NCBI RefSeq assembly: GCF_001320245.1
Contig: NZ_BCBA01000027.1
Coordinates: 62,001 to 126,000 of the forward strand
Direction: 5' to 3'
Length of the DNA: 64,000 nucleotides
DNA from: Pseudomonas sp. NBRC 111124
GTDB lineage: Bacteria; Pseudomonadota; Gammaproteobacteria; Pseudomonadales; Pseudomonadaceae
Of the stretch, positions 54,854 through 63,810 are shown piece after piece (within the stretch, counting starts at the first letter, position 1; each line of letters opens with the position of its first letter). A model generated the notes under the pieces. That model was given only the letters and a program-made list of their open reading frames with translations. It did not search any database and was not told the DNA's origin. Both the position numbers and the translations under genes were made by a program.

Positions 54854-55816
54854 ATGTCTTCCCGAGATTACCTGTACAAAAACCTTCGCCCGGAACTCGT
54901 CGCTCCCGAAGCCCCTGCCCAAGCGGACACCAGTGCTTCGCAACGCAGCAGCGAACCTCGCTTCACCCTTGAGCGGGACGTGGTGCTCTCGGCTAGTAAC
55001 CGCCAGCAACTGGATGAAGCGTTAGTCAAGATTCGCTACCACGACGTCATCTATGAAACCTGGGGCTTCGCCGAGGTCGACCCAAGCGGCAGAGGCACCC
55101 TGCTCAATTTCCATGGTGCCCCAGGGACCGGAAAGACCCTCACTGCCGAAGCATTCGCCGGCAGCATCGGCAAGCGGCTGATCAATGCCAGCATCGCTGA
55201 CCTCGAAAGCAAGTTCATGGGTGATACCTCGAAGAACATCGTCAGCCTGTTTGCCGCAGCGCGCAGCGAAGACGCAGTGTTGTTTCTCGATGAGGCAGAT
55301 ACGTTGCTCGGCCGTCGCCTCTCTTCGGTTACCCAGGGCATCGACAATGAAGTCAACGCAATGCGTTCGACCTTGTTGATCGAGCTGGAGAAACACCCCG
55401 GGATCGTGATTTTCGCCACTAACTTCGCTCGCAACTACGACTCCGCGTTCGTCAGCCGCATCTCTCATCACATTCATTTCGAGCTTCCTGGCGATGACGA
55501 GCGCCGAGCGATCTGGGCCAAGCTGCTGGTCCCAGGCATCCCGCTGAGTGTGGCGCGAGATGAGCTGATTGACGCGCTGGTGCAGCCGTCCGCCGGCCTC
55601 TCTGGCCGGGAAATCCGCACCTGCCTGCGCCTGGCATTGCCCAAGCCCTTGCTAGAAGGCGGCGGTGGACGGTTGACGCCTGAGCATGTGCTCGGCGCAA
55701 TCGAGCAACTGCTCTTGGCACGCAATGACATAAAAGTTTCCACACCTGGCGATCCGTCCGGGCGTAACGATATCGCACGCAAATTATTGGGCGTGAACTC
55801 AAGGAGTGACGGTTAA
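54854..55816 (+). CDS. AAA+ ATPase, first gene of Zorya-like operon
   Basis: The 320-residue protein (from the ATG at 54854; 356 if from 54746) is a single AAA+ domain of the Vps4/FtsH-like type. Walker A FHGAPGTGKT is at residues 86-95, Walker B VLFLDEAD at 142-149, sensor-1 Asn in IFATN, and an arginine-finger-like Arg in FVSRISHHIHF. The C-terminal lid has SGREIRTCLR. No peptidase, nuclease or membrane segment is seen. It may remodel or load a partner of the operon. The start choice is uncertain because neither site has a strong ribosome site. It ends directly at the next gene. Confidence 0.88.
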   Translation: MSSRDYLYKNLRPELVAPEAPAQADTSASQRSSEPRFTLERDVVLSASNRQQLDEALVKIRYHDVIYETWGFAEVDPSGRGTLLNFHGAPGTGKTLTAEAFAGSIGKRLINASIADLESKFMGDTSKNIVSLFAAARSEDAVLFLDEADTLLGRRLSSVTQGIDNEVNAMRSTLLIELEKHPGIVIFATNFARNYDSAFVSRISHHIHFELPGDDERRAIWAKLLVPGIPLSVARDELIDALVQPSAGLSGREIRTCLRLALPKPLLEGGGGRLTPEHVLGAIEQLLLARNDIKVSTPGDPSGRNDIARKLLGVNSRSDG

Positions 55817-57049
55817 ATGGGCTGGTTGAGCAAGGTCAAAGGTTTTTTCAGCAAAGCGGTTCAGGTGGTCAAGGAGAAGGTCGTCGAGGCCGTCAACTGG
55901 CTGGCTGACAAGGCCGAAACCTTCGTAGGTGAAGTCAAGCGCCTGTACAAGGCCGCCAAACCTTACATTTCCAAAGCCCGTATGGTCCTGCGGACCATCG
56001 CCGCGAATGTACCGGTACCTTGGGTTCAGGGCATCAGCATGGCGCTCGACAAGGCTCTGGCTGCCTTGGAACATCTGGACAGTCACCCGCTCGCTGCCAA
56101 GGTCGATGAGGCGATCAAATGGATTATCGCCCGCGCCCGCGATATCAAACGCCACCTGCTCAACGATGAGGAAGTCAAGGAAGCCGAGCAGCGTGCTGCC
56201 GACCTCGAAGCCGCAATGGCACAGGTTGATGAGGCGGGCCGTCAGGCGCTCGAATGCCTGGCCATGAGCAACCGCTACGAGCTGGTCCGTGCGCGGATCA
56301 GCCGGCTGGTCGAGGATGAGGCGTTCGTCAACTTCGAGCACTACCTGCGCATTCGAGCGGTGCAGAAACTGCTGCCGCTGTACGAAGAGCAGATGGAGCA
56401 CCTCAATGACATCAACAGCGTGCTGGATGAGCCGCTGTTCATCATCCAGGTCGCTAGCCAACTGATTGAAGGTCACGCCGAACTCGATGACGCGGCCATG
56501 GAGCGTCTCGACAGCTTGACCACTGCTCGCTTCGGCAAGCCGGTGATCCCGTTCGTGTTCGAAGAGATGATCAACGTGTGGGGCCTGGACCTGAAGCAAC
56601 ACCAGGATGCCTGGGAAGAGCTGAGCAAGCGCGTGTCCCGTGACCAAGTGATCGCCAAGCGCCTGAACAATCTGGCAAAGCTGGAGCCACTGCCGATCGA
56701 GGAAGCCAAGGTACTCGCTGACCTCGAAAAACTGCTGCCAACCGACCAGGCCCGTTTGGACAAGCTTGCCAGCGTAACGCTCGCCAAGCGCAACTATGTC
56801 TATGCCGCGGAAGGCTTCCTGCAACTGCTGGAGAATGACGAGCAGCGCCTGATCGACCAGGACCGTGAATACCTTATGGACGACGGTTTTGAGGTGGGTG
56901 AACTGCTGATTCGCTGCGCCCAGAACGGTGAGAAGTGGGAGAACCTCAAGCGCGAGGAGCAATCGCTGATCATCAGCTTCGCCAATATCTTCGAAGCCGA
57001 CTGCCGCAAGCGTGCCGAAACGTTCACCCAGGTTGAGGTGGCAGCGTGA
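55817..57049 (+). CDS. All-helical protein of unknown function
   Basis: The 410-residue protein is not recognised. It is nearly all helical, with heptad-rich stretches and many acidic residues (NDEEVKEAEQRAADLEAA). The N terminus (GWLSKVKGFFSKAVQVVKEK) is an amphipathic basic helix that could attach to the inner membrane face. There is no signal peptide or catalytic motif. The gene starts immediately after the AAA stop and overlaps the zorA-like start by 4 bases, so all are coupled. It may be an adaptor between the AAA ATPase and the membrane complex. Confidence 0.85.
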   Translation: MGWLSKVKGFFSKAVQVVKEKVVEAVNWLADKAETFVGEVKRLYKAAKPYISKARMVLRTIAANVPVPWVQGISMALDKALAALEHLDSHPLAAKVDEAIKWIIARARDIKRHLLNDEEVKEAEQRAADLEAAMAQVDEAGRQALECLAMSNRYELVRARISRLVEDEAFVNFEHYLRIRAVQKLLPLYEEQMEHLNDINSVLDEPLFIIQVASQLIEGHAELDDAAMERLDSLTTARFGKPVIPFVFEEMINVWGLDLKQHQDAWEELSKRVSRDQVIAKRLNNLAKLEPLPIEEAKVLADLEKLLPTDQARLDKLASVTLAKRNYVYAAEGFLQLLENDEQRLIDQDREYLMDDGFEVGELLIRCAQNGEKWENLKREEQSLIISFANIFEADCRKRAETFTQVEVAA

Positions 57050-59244
57050 GTGGTGGTGTTCTGGAGTTTCTGTCGCCTTCGCTGGGCAACCCGCTGGAGG
57101 TGGTGTTCTGCACGGTGATCATGGGCGGCATGCTGGTTTCGCTGATCACCGCCGAGATCTTTGGCCGCGCACCCGCGTGGGAGCGCAACTGGCAAGGCGG
57201 CACGCACAAGGGCGCGCTGGACATCGAGCACGGGTCACTCGGCGAGTTGAACCTGGCCGTTGCCACCCTGCCCGAACGCATCGTGGCAAACATGCCGGGC
57301 TTGCTGTTGATCGTCGGCTTGCTGGGCACCTTCCTGGGCTTGGGCATGGCCTTGGACAAAGCGTCTGGAATTCTCCAGGGCAACGCCGATTCGCTCAATG
57401 CGATGAGCGACTCGCTGGGCCAGCTCACTGGCATGATGAAAGACCTAGGTACCAAGTTCAAAACTTCGACCTGGGGCATCATCGCCTTCATCGTGCTGAA
57501 ACTGTGGGACTCTGCGCGCTGGTCCGCTGAAAGCCGCCGGACTGGCTGGTGCGTCGATCGCATGAAGCGCGAGATCGACAACAGCCGAGATCAACAAAAA
57601 AACGCTACCGAGCTCCGTGACAACCTCACCCGCCAGGCGCTGGCCGCTGTTGGTGAGCAGCTGGTGCAAGCCATTGCCAGCCAGAGCCAATTGCTCGGCA
57701 ATGAGCTCAAGCAACTCAAGCTGATGGAGTTCAAGCGCGGACAAACCCACGATGAGCAGTTCGCGCAGACCGCCGCCAATCTGGACGGGCAACTGCAGCA
57801 GTTGCAGCAGCTCAGCGGCCCGGACGGGTACCTTGCATCGCTGGCCCGCTTCGCCGCCCACCTGCCGCGTCTGGATCTGCTGGAGCGTCATGGCGAAACC
57901 CTGCAGGGCCTCGATGCTGGCCTCGGCCGGCTGCAGTCGCAACTGGAGCACTCCAACCAGCAGCTCACTGGGTTGGGGCAGCAGCTTGAACACAGCCACC
58001 AGCTGACAGAGCGCCTTCAACAGACCGCAACCCTGCAATCGGAGCACGCACGGGAGGAAAGTGAGCGCCGCGAAGGCCAAGGTCAAACCTTGCTGGCGAC
58101 TCTGACCGAGCAGCATGGCGTGCAAATGGACGCTGACCGCGCACAGGCTGCTCGTGTCCAAGAGCGGTTTGATGAGTTGGCCGCACTTTCGTCCAAAGGT
58201 ATCGAGGCGACACAGGCAGTCGGCGCGCACACCCAGGCTAGCCAGCGCAGCCTGGAGCTGTTCGTCACAGCCAGCACAGAAAACCTCAATGCGCTCGAAC
58301 AAGCCGGCACTACCATGGGTACGGCCGCCAATCAGCTGGCCCAATCCGCCAGTGCCTTGGAAGGCAGCGTATTGACCATGGAGAAGAGCGTCGGGGCCGC
58401 CATCGACAAGCTCAACGACGACTTCCATGCTCACCTGCAGACGATGCAGAGCAGTCTCGATGGCAACATTTCACGCCTGAGCAACGTGATGAACGAGTTG
58501 CAGACCGGGATGATGGAAAACGTCAACCGGATGAGCCAGGACTTCACCCAGAACACCACGGCGATGTCCGAGAACCTGCGCTCGGCTACCGACAATATCT
58601 CCGAGGCTGTCGTCCGGCTCTCTGGCGAGGTCAACGAGGTGATGGCCAGCGTGAGCCGCAACATCGAAGGGGCGAACAAGGCGCAGACCAACGCCAGTGC
58701 GATGTTCACCACGACCAACGACGAGCTCAACGGCGCCATCAGTCAGATGGAAAAAAACATGAAGGCACTCGGGGAGCAGATCACCCAAGGTCTGACTGAT
58801 ATCTCCGAGAGCAACCGGAACATGCGCGCCACGGGCAAGAAGCTGGAGCAGTTGAAAGAACTGCCTGACAGTTTTGCCAAACTGCATGGGCATTTCGAGC
58901 AGTTGCTCGGTCAGGGCACGCAAACCTTGTCGATGCTGGACAAGCTGGCAGTGGAGCTGCGCGATGATCCTCACCGACGCGGCCAACTGCTCAGCCAGGC
59001 GGTGCAGAATCTGACGGAGCTCTCTTCCCAGCTCAAGACCCTGGCAGCCAGCACGCAGCAAGGCCGGCAGCAGGTCGCCAACCTGCCTCAGGCGCTGGCG
59101 GAAAAGGTTGGAGAGCAGTTTTCCAATCACCTGCAACCCTTGCAGCAAGCGGCGGGTTCCACAGTTGCCCTGCTTCAGCGGATGGCCGAGCAAAACCAGC
59201 AGCCGCTGGCACGCAAGGCTTCCGACGAGCCCCTGACAGCGTGA
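57046..59244 (+). CDS. ZorA-like MotA/TolQ/ExbB channel subunit with long tail
   Basis: The 732-residue protein starts at a GTG inside the stop overlap of the previous gene. Three hydrophobic segments lie in the first 160 residues: 15-38, 84-104 (MPGLLLIVGLLGTFLGLGMA) and 139-154 (KTSTWGIIAFIVLKLW), the MotA/ExbB/TolQ stator pattern seen in ZorA. The remaining ~550 residues are Gln-, Leu-, Glu- and Ala-rich coiled coil with no enzymatic motif, matching the intracellular tail of ZorA. It likely forms a pentamer around a dimer of the next gene's product and uses the proton gradient. Confidence 0.88.
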   Translation: MSGGVLEFLSPSLGNPLEVVFCTVIMGGMLVSLITAEIFGRAPAWERNWQGGTHKGALDIEHGSLGELNLAVATLPERIVANMPGLLLIVGLLGTFLGLGMALDKASGILQGNADSLNAMSDSLGQLTGMMKDLGTKFKTSTWGIIAFIVLKLWDSARWSAESRRTGWCVDRMKREIDNSRDQQKNATELRDNLTRQALAAVGEQLVQAIASQSQLLGNELKQLKLMEFKRGQTHDEQFAQTAANLDGQLQQLQQLSGPDGYLASLARFAAHLPRLDLLERHGETLQGLDAGLGRLQSQLEHSNQQLTGLGQQLEHSHQLTERLQQTATLQSEHAREESERREGQGQTLLATLTEQHGVQMDADRAQAARVQERFDELAALSSKGIEATQAVGAHTQASQRSLELFVTASTENLNALEQAGTTMGTAANQLAQSASALEGSVLTMEKSVGAAIDKLNDDFHAHLQTMQSSLDGNISRLSNVMNELQTGMMENVNRMSQDFTQNTTAMSENLRSATDNISEAVVRLSGEVNEVMASVSRNIEGANKAQTNASAMFTTTNDELNGAISQMEKNMKALGEQITQGLTDISESNRNMRATGKKLEQLKELPDSFAKLHGHFEQLLGQGTQTLSMLDKLAVELRDDPHRRGQLLSQAVQNLTELSSQLKTLAASTQQGRQQVANLPQALAEKVGEQFSNHLQPLQQAAGSTVALLQRMAEQNQQPLARKASDEPLTA

Positions 59245-59251
59245 GACGGCC

Positions 59252-59941
59252 ATGAAAGACAAACCCAATGAATGGGTCTCGATTTCCGACCTTATGGCTG
59301 GCGTGATGGCCGTGGTGATGCTGATGCTTGTGGTGTCGGTGCTGCAGAACAAAGCGGCCGAGGCAGCGATGGCCGTTGAAAAGCAGCAGATGGAGGCCGC
59401 GCGTCAGGAAGAGCGCAGTAAAGGCGACGCGGCCCAGCGGGCGGGTCTGAGCAAGCTGCTAGCTGCCATGCAGTCAGACCTGCAGCGCAGCGGCGAAACG
59501 GACCTGGTGGACATCGATATTCAGAACCGCCGCCTGACCCTCCCCGACAATGCCTTCGCCCGAGGTAGCGCCTGTATTACCCCTGCCGCCAAAGGCGCGC
59601 TGACCCTGCTCAGCGCGCGGGTGGCTACCTTCATTCAGGATTACGGCCAAGGGCAAGTGCTGGTAGAGGGTCATACCGACAACCTGCCGGTTTCCCGCCC
59701 GGTCACTGACTACGAGCGGTTCTGCACGGTGTATGACGACAACTACACCCTGTCTGCCGCACGGGCGCGCGAGGCTCGCAAGCTATTGATTCAGGCACTT
59801 GAGCCACAGCAGGCACTGCGCGTAGTGGTGGCAGGCTATGGTGATTCACGGCCAAAACCGGGCGTGGATCCTGCCAGTGCTCTCAACCGCCGAGTGGAGG
59901 TGCAGTTGGTGGTGGCCACGCAGCTGCCAGCGGCAAATTAG
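59252..59941 (+). CDS. ZorB-like MotB/OmpA stator subunit
   Basis: The 229-residue protein has one transmembrane helix at about 14-31, with the proton-carrier Asp13 just before it (SISDLMAGVMAVVMLMLV), as in MotB and ZorB. The C-terminal OmpA-like peptidoglycan-binding domain (about 100-220) has VEGHTDNLP (141-146), LSAARAREA, VVAGYGDSRP and NRRVEVQL. It follows the ZorA-like gene by 7 bases, so a ZorAB-type ion-driven motor is clearly encoded. Confidence 0.9.
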   Translation: MKDKPNEWVSISDLMAGVMAVVMLMLVVSVLQNKAAEAAMAVEKQQMEAARQEERSKGDAAQRAGLSKLLAAMQSDLQRSGETDLVDIDIQNRRLTLPDNAFARGSACITPAAKGALTLLSARVATFIQDYGQGQVLVEGHTDNLPVSRPVTDYERFCTVYDDNYTLSAARAREARKLLIQALEPQQALRVVVAGYGDSRPKPGVDPASALNRRVEVQLVVATQLPAAN

Positions 59942-60016
59942 CACGATGCAGCCCAGGCTCCAGACGGGTGGGCTGCTCCCCTGTACTTGAATTAGACACC
60001 GAGAGGTAAGGACACG

Positions 60017-61837
60017 ATGGCAACTACAGGAATCGATTGCGACGACGAACTCTTCGCCAGCCTGCTCAGCGCCAAGCCCGAAGAGGTGGACTTGTTGGTG
60101 GACATCATCACCGACTTCTCCAGTGGCCGCGCTGGTTTGGATGCGGACGTCAAGAAGCTGTTGGTACAAGCCAAGCACAGCTCCCGACCTGCCGGTTACA
60201 GCCAACAGCAGCTTGAACTGATTGGGTACGAACTGCAGCAGTTTGGCGGGCACTCGGCGATGAACCTGGCGCGCAAATTTTTGAAAAAGGCTGCAGTGCC
60301 CTATGCCGAAATCGTCAACGACGTCTATTACAAGCTCAATGGCGGTGGCGCAGGGGGCCGGTCCGTCGCCGACAAGGAGCGTCAGATCGCCTTGGCGCTG
60401 TTCGGTGCCGGTTGGCGTGAGTTGCCGCCTGGTGAACGCTATGAGCGCGCAACCAGCGCCAGGGTATTGGCCGGGCTGTTCAAGCTCACAGACGCCCTCT
60501 CTGTGAGTTCCGGAACCGCCATCGGTCTGTCGGCAGCCAGCAGCGCAGCGTTGTTCACCGTGGCGACCACGGGGTTTCGCCTGAATCCTTTCGGCGCTGC
60601 AGCTACGGTTGGCTTGGGTCTGAATAGCAGCATTGCCGAAGCCTATCGGGTGACAGTGCCTTTTGTGGCCCAGATGGGCTGGATACGTTTGCGCCGTGAA
60701 GCACCAGCAGCACCTTCATCGGTACCGGCCACTGCAGCTGCCGCAGCCACACCGGCCAGTTCAGAACTGGTCGTGCAGAACGGCCGGGGTGAAGCACTGC
60801 TGAAACTCAACACGCTACAGCGACCACCTGCGGGCGAGCATCGTCCGATTCCCACCGACCAGATCAGCGCGCTCAGCCCCTTGCTGAGCAACATACCTGG
60901 GCTTGCGGCGCTAGGCGAGCTGTCTCAAGGCAATTACGTAGTTTGCAGCCTGCCCTTCGAGACATTGACCAAAAATGCTAACAACGACGGTAGCGTCCGG
61001 GCTTTCGTCCGTACCGGTGGCAAGATCAGCGAGCAGGCCAGCCTATCGTTGCCTGAAGAGCTGCAGAATGTATTGCTCAGCGGCGCGGTGTGGAATGCCG
61101 TGTCCTCGGCCGTGGGCCAGAAGCACTTGCACGATATCAATGAAAAACTGAATGCCATCAAGCGCCAGCTCGACAGCGTGCTGCGCGAGCTGGACGAAGC
61201 CCGCTGGGAAACACTTGCCGGGATGGTCGACTATACCCAAGACCTGCTCGACCATTACGCGCAAGACGGCATCAGTCACTACGCTGTGCAGACACTCGAA
61301 AGTCAGCACAGCCAGATCTCGACGCTGAGGACGTACTTCGACCGCAAGATGAAAGAAGAGTTGGACGTTGCCCAGGCTGTCGACGCCGACAAGCTATTCG
61401 GGGCAGATGGTGCCCGCCAAGCGCTGAAAGGCAGCCTGACGAAGATGGACGGGTGGGTGAGCGGATACCTGCAAACTGCCCAGCTGCAGGTGGTGAACAG
61501 TGCATTGCGCTATATGGCTGAGCCGCAGCAACGTCACCGCAGCGCTGCAGCCAAAGTACTTGAAAGCCTGGGGCAACTCGAAGCTATCGCTGCCCAGAGC
61601 CGCAGCGTGTACAGCTCGCAAATGGAACTGACCCAGTCTCGAGTCTTCAGCATCGACAGCGCGTTGAGCCAAAGCTTCACGGCGCAATTGGACAGCATTG
61701 CCGGTACGCTGGCACAAGGCCCGCTGGACACCCGTCAGCTGCACCAGTCGCTCTTCAATGAAGGTGAACAGCAGGTATTGCTGCGTTATCAAAATGGCAA
61801 GATCGCCGAGGCTCAACTATTGGCGAGTGCAATTTGA
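60017..61837 (+). CDS. YaaW-like (DUF3944/UPF0174) N-domain fused to new C-terminal region
   Basis: The 606-residue protein begins with a region resembling E. coli YaaW: QLELIGYELQQFGGHSAMNL near residue 60 and AEAYRVTVPFVAQMGWIRLRR near 205, as in YaaW GELQHFGGDSIANK and SAYRVTIPAVLQ. A hydrophobic stretch (about 160-200) may contact the membrane. After residue 235 comes an Ala/Pro linker, then helical sequence of no known family to the end. No nuclease or helicase motif is seen. It is 75 bp after the ZorB-like gene and is probably the effector or partner of the complex. Confidence 0.82.
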   Translation: MATTGIDCDDELFASLLSAKPEEVDLLVDIITDFSSGRAGLDADVKKLLVQAKHSSRPAGYSQQQLELIGYELQQFGGHSAMNLARKFLKKAAVPYAEIVNDVYYKLNGGGAGGRSVADKERQIALALFGAGWRELPPGERYERATSARVLAGLFKLTDALSVSSGTAIGLSAASSAALFTVATTGFRLNPFGAAATVGLGLNSSIAEAYRVTVPFVAQMGWIRLRREAPAAPSSVPATAAAAATPASSELVVQNGRGEALLKLNTLQRPPAGEHRPIPTDQISALSPLLSNIPGLAALGELSQGNYVVCSLPFETLTKNANNDGSVRAFVRTGGKISEQASLSLPEELQNVLLSGAVWNAVSSAVGQKHLHDINEKLNAIKRQLDSVLRELDEARWETLAGMVDYTQDLLDHYAQDGISHYAVQTLESQHSQISTLRTYFDRKMKEELDVAQAVDADKLFGADGARQALKGSLTKMDGWVSGYLQTAQLQVVNSALRYMAEPQQRHRSAAAKVLESLGQLEAIAAQSRSVYSSQMELTQSRVFSIDSALSQSFTAQLDSIAGTLAQGPLDTRQLHQSLFNEGEQQVLLRYQNGKIAEAQLLASAI

Positions 61838-61872
61838 CCTCAGGTTAAGCCCATCAAGGCAGGCTGGGGCGC

Positions 61873-63810
61873 TCAAACCCGCCCCACCGCCCGCCCCACC
61901 TTATCCAGCAACTCCCCCAACCGAAACGGCTTCACCAGCATATCCATCCCTTCCCCCAAAAACGCCTGCCGGTCCAGCGCTTCATCGGCATACCCGGTCA
62001 TGAACAAAACCGGCAACCCCGGCCGATACGTCCTGGCCATATCCGCCAACTCGCGCCCGCTCAACGTCGGCAATCCCACATCGGTCAACAGCAAATCCGG
62101 CCCCGGCTCCAGCCGCAACTGTTCCAGCGCCTCGTCAATCGTGGAGGCCAACGTGCAGCGATATCCCGCATCGGTCAGCGCTTCCGCCACTGATAGCCGC
62201 ACGGAAGCCATGTCCTCGACAATCAGCACATGCTCACCATTCCCCTGGGCATCCTCCGCTGCCTCGCGGTGGTGGGTCACGGCCGCGTCTTCGGTGGCGG
62301 GCAGCATCAAGGTCACCTCGGTGCCCTGGCCTAGCACACTGCTCAATGCCACATGCCCACCGGACTGGCGGGCAAAGCCGTAGATGGTCGACAACCCCAA
62401 GCCGGTCCCCTGCCCGACCGGCTTGGTGGTAAAGAACGGGTCGAACACCTTGTCCAGCACGTCCGGCTCGATGCCGCTGCCGTTGTCACGCACCGTCAAC
62501 GCCACATAAGGGCCGTCTCGCAGGTTCGGATCGCCGTGGACCCGTACCGCGCAGGTCGTGACCCAGATGTTCCCGCCTTTGGGCAGGGCGTCGCGGGCGT
62601 TGATCACCAGGTTGAGCACGGCGCTTTCCAGCTGCACCGAGTCGACCAGGGCAATGGCCGAATGGGCGGACAAATGCAGGTTGAGGGTGACGCGTTCGCC
62701 GATGGTGCGGGTGAGCAGCTCTTCCAGCGAGCTGACATGGCGGTTTACGTCCACCGGCCGGGTGTCCAGCGGTTGCTGGCGAGCGAAGGCGAGCAGGCGG
62801 TGGGTGAGTACGGCGGCGCTGCTGGCGGAACTCAGCGCTGCGTCGACGTATTTCGGGACCTTTTCCGTGCGGCCCTCGGTGACACGTTTGCGAATCAGCT
62901 CAAGGCTGGTGATCACGCCAGTGAGCAGGTTGTTGAAATCGTGGGCGATGCCGCCGGTCAGGCTGCCGAGGGCCTCCATCTTCTGCAATTGCAGCAGCTG
63001 GGCCTCGGTGCGTGCCCGCTCGGCAACTTCCTTGGCCAGTTGCGTGGTGGCGTCGTCCAGGCGGGCCAGGTGCGAACGTTCGCGATGGCGGTGCTCGGTG
63101 TTGTCTTCGATGAATACCAGGCACAGCCCTGGCGCGCGGTATGGCGACAGCTGCCATTCGGTATCGCGCGGCTCGCCATGCAGGCGCATTTCAAGGCTGC
63201 CTCGCCAGCGCTTGCCGGCCCGCAGATGTTCACGTAGCTCATCTAGCACCTGGCCCTCGGCAAAGCACTCGCGCAACTGCTGGGGGTCGCGATTGTCCTG
63301 CATCAGGTGGGCGAATGCGTGGTTGCATTCATGCACCTTGAGCTCGGCGTCCAGCACGGCGATGGGCGCCGACACGCTGCGGAAGATTTCCTGAAAGCGC
63401 GCCTCGCTCTCGCGCAGCGCGCGCTCAGTGTCGCGGACCCGTAAAAGCGTACGCAGGGTGGCCAGCAATACGTCCGGGTCGACCGGGTGAATCAAGTAGG
63501 CATCGGCGCCGGCATTGAGGCCGGTAATGATGTCGCCGCTCTGGATCGACGCTGCCGACACGTGGATCACCGGCAGCAAAGCGGTGCGGGGCTCATCGCG
63601 CAGCAGGCGAACAATGTCGAAACCGCTCATGTCGGGCAGGTTGACGTCGAGGATGAGCGCATCAATCTGCTGCTCGCGGATCAGCGCCAGCCCTTCGCCG
63701 CCGGTGCCCGCTTCAAGCACCTCATAACCGTGCACGCCCAGACGCCGGCGCAAGGCGTAGCGGGTGGCCGCGTTGTCGTCGACGATCAGCAGGCGCACAT
63801 CAGGTTTCAT
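61873..63810 (-). CDS. Hybrid sensor histidine kinase/response regulator
   Basis: The 645-residue protein has, in order: receiver domain (residues 7-120, acceptor Asp55 in ALILDVNLPDMSGF), PAS domain (about 137-250), histidine kinase domain with phospho-His in GGIAHDFNNLL, ATPase with N-box VINARDALPKGG and G1 GSGIEPDVLDKVFDPFF, then a C-terminal receiver (HVLIVEDMASVRLSV ... LLLTDVGLPTLSG). It is cytoplasmic (no membrane segments). Its start overlaps the end of the partial kinase upstream, so both form an operon. Signal unknown. Confidence 0.93.
   Translation of the reverse strand: MKPDVRLLIVDDNAATRYALRRRLGVHGYEVLEAGTGGEGLALIREQQIDALILDVNLPDMSGFDIVRLLRDEPRTALLPVIHVSAASIQSGDIITGLNAGADAYLIHPVDPDVLLATLRTLLRVRDTERALRESEARFQEIFRSVSAPIAVLDAELKVHECNHAFAHLMQDNRDPQQLRECFAEGQVLDELREHLRAGKRWRGSLEMRLHGEPRDTEWQLSPYRAPGLCLVFIEDNTEHRHRERSHLARLDDATTQLAKEVAERARTEAQLLQLQKMEALGSLTGGIAHDFNNLLTGVITSLELIRKRVTEGRTEKVPKYVDAALSSASSAAVLTHRLLAFARQQPLDTRPVDVNRHVSSLEELLTRTIGERVTLNLHLSAHSAIALVDSVQLESAVLNLVINARDALPKGGNIWVTTCAVRVHGDPNLRDGPYVALTVRDNGSGIEPDVLDKVFDPFFTTKPVGQGTGLGLSTIYGFARQSGGHVALSSVLGQGTEVTLMLPATEDAAVTHHREAAEDAQGNGEHVLIVEDMASVRLSVAEALTDAGYRCTLASTIDEALEQLRLEPGPDLLLTDVGLPTLSGRELADMARTYRPGLPVLFMTGYADEALDRQAFLGEGMDMLVKPFRLGELLDKVGRAVGRV

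Noticed and set aside
57445..58434. 329-codon minus-strand frame opposite the zorA-like tail
   Set aside because: The plus strand coiled coil is long and continuous with the stator domain; the antisense frame is a composition shadow.
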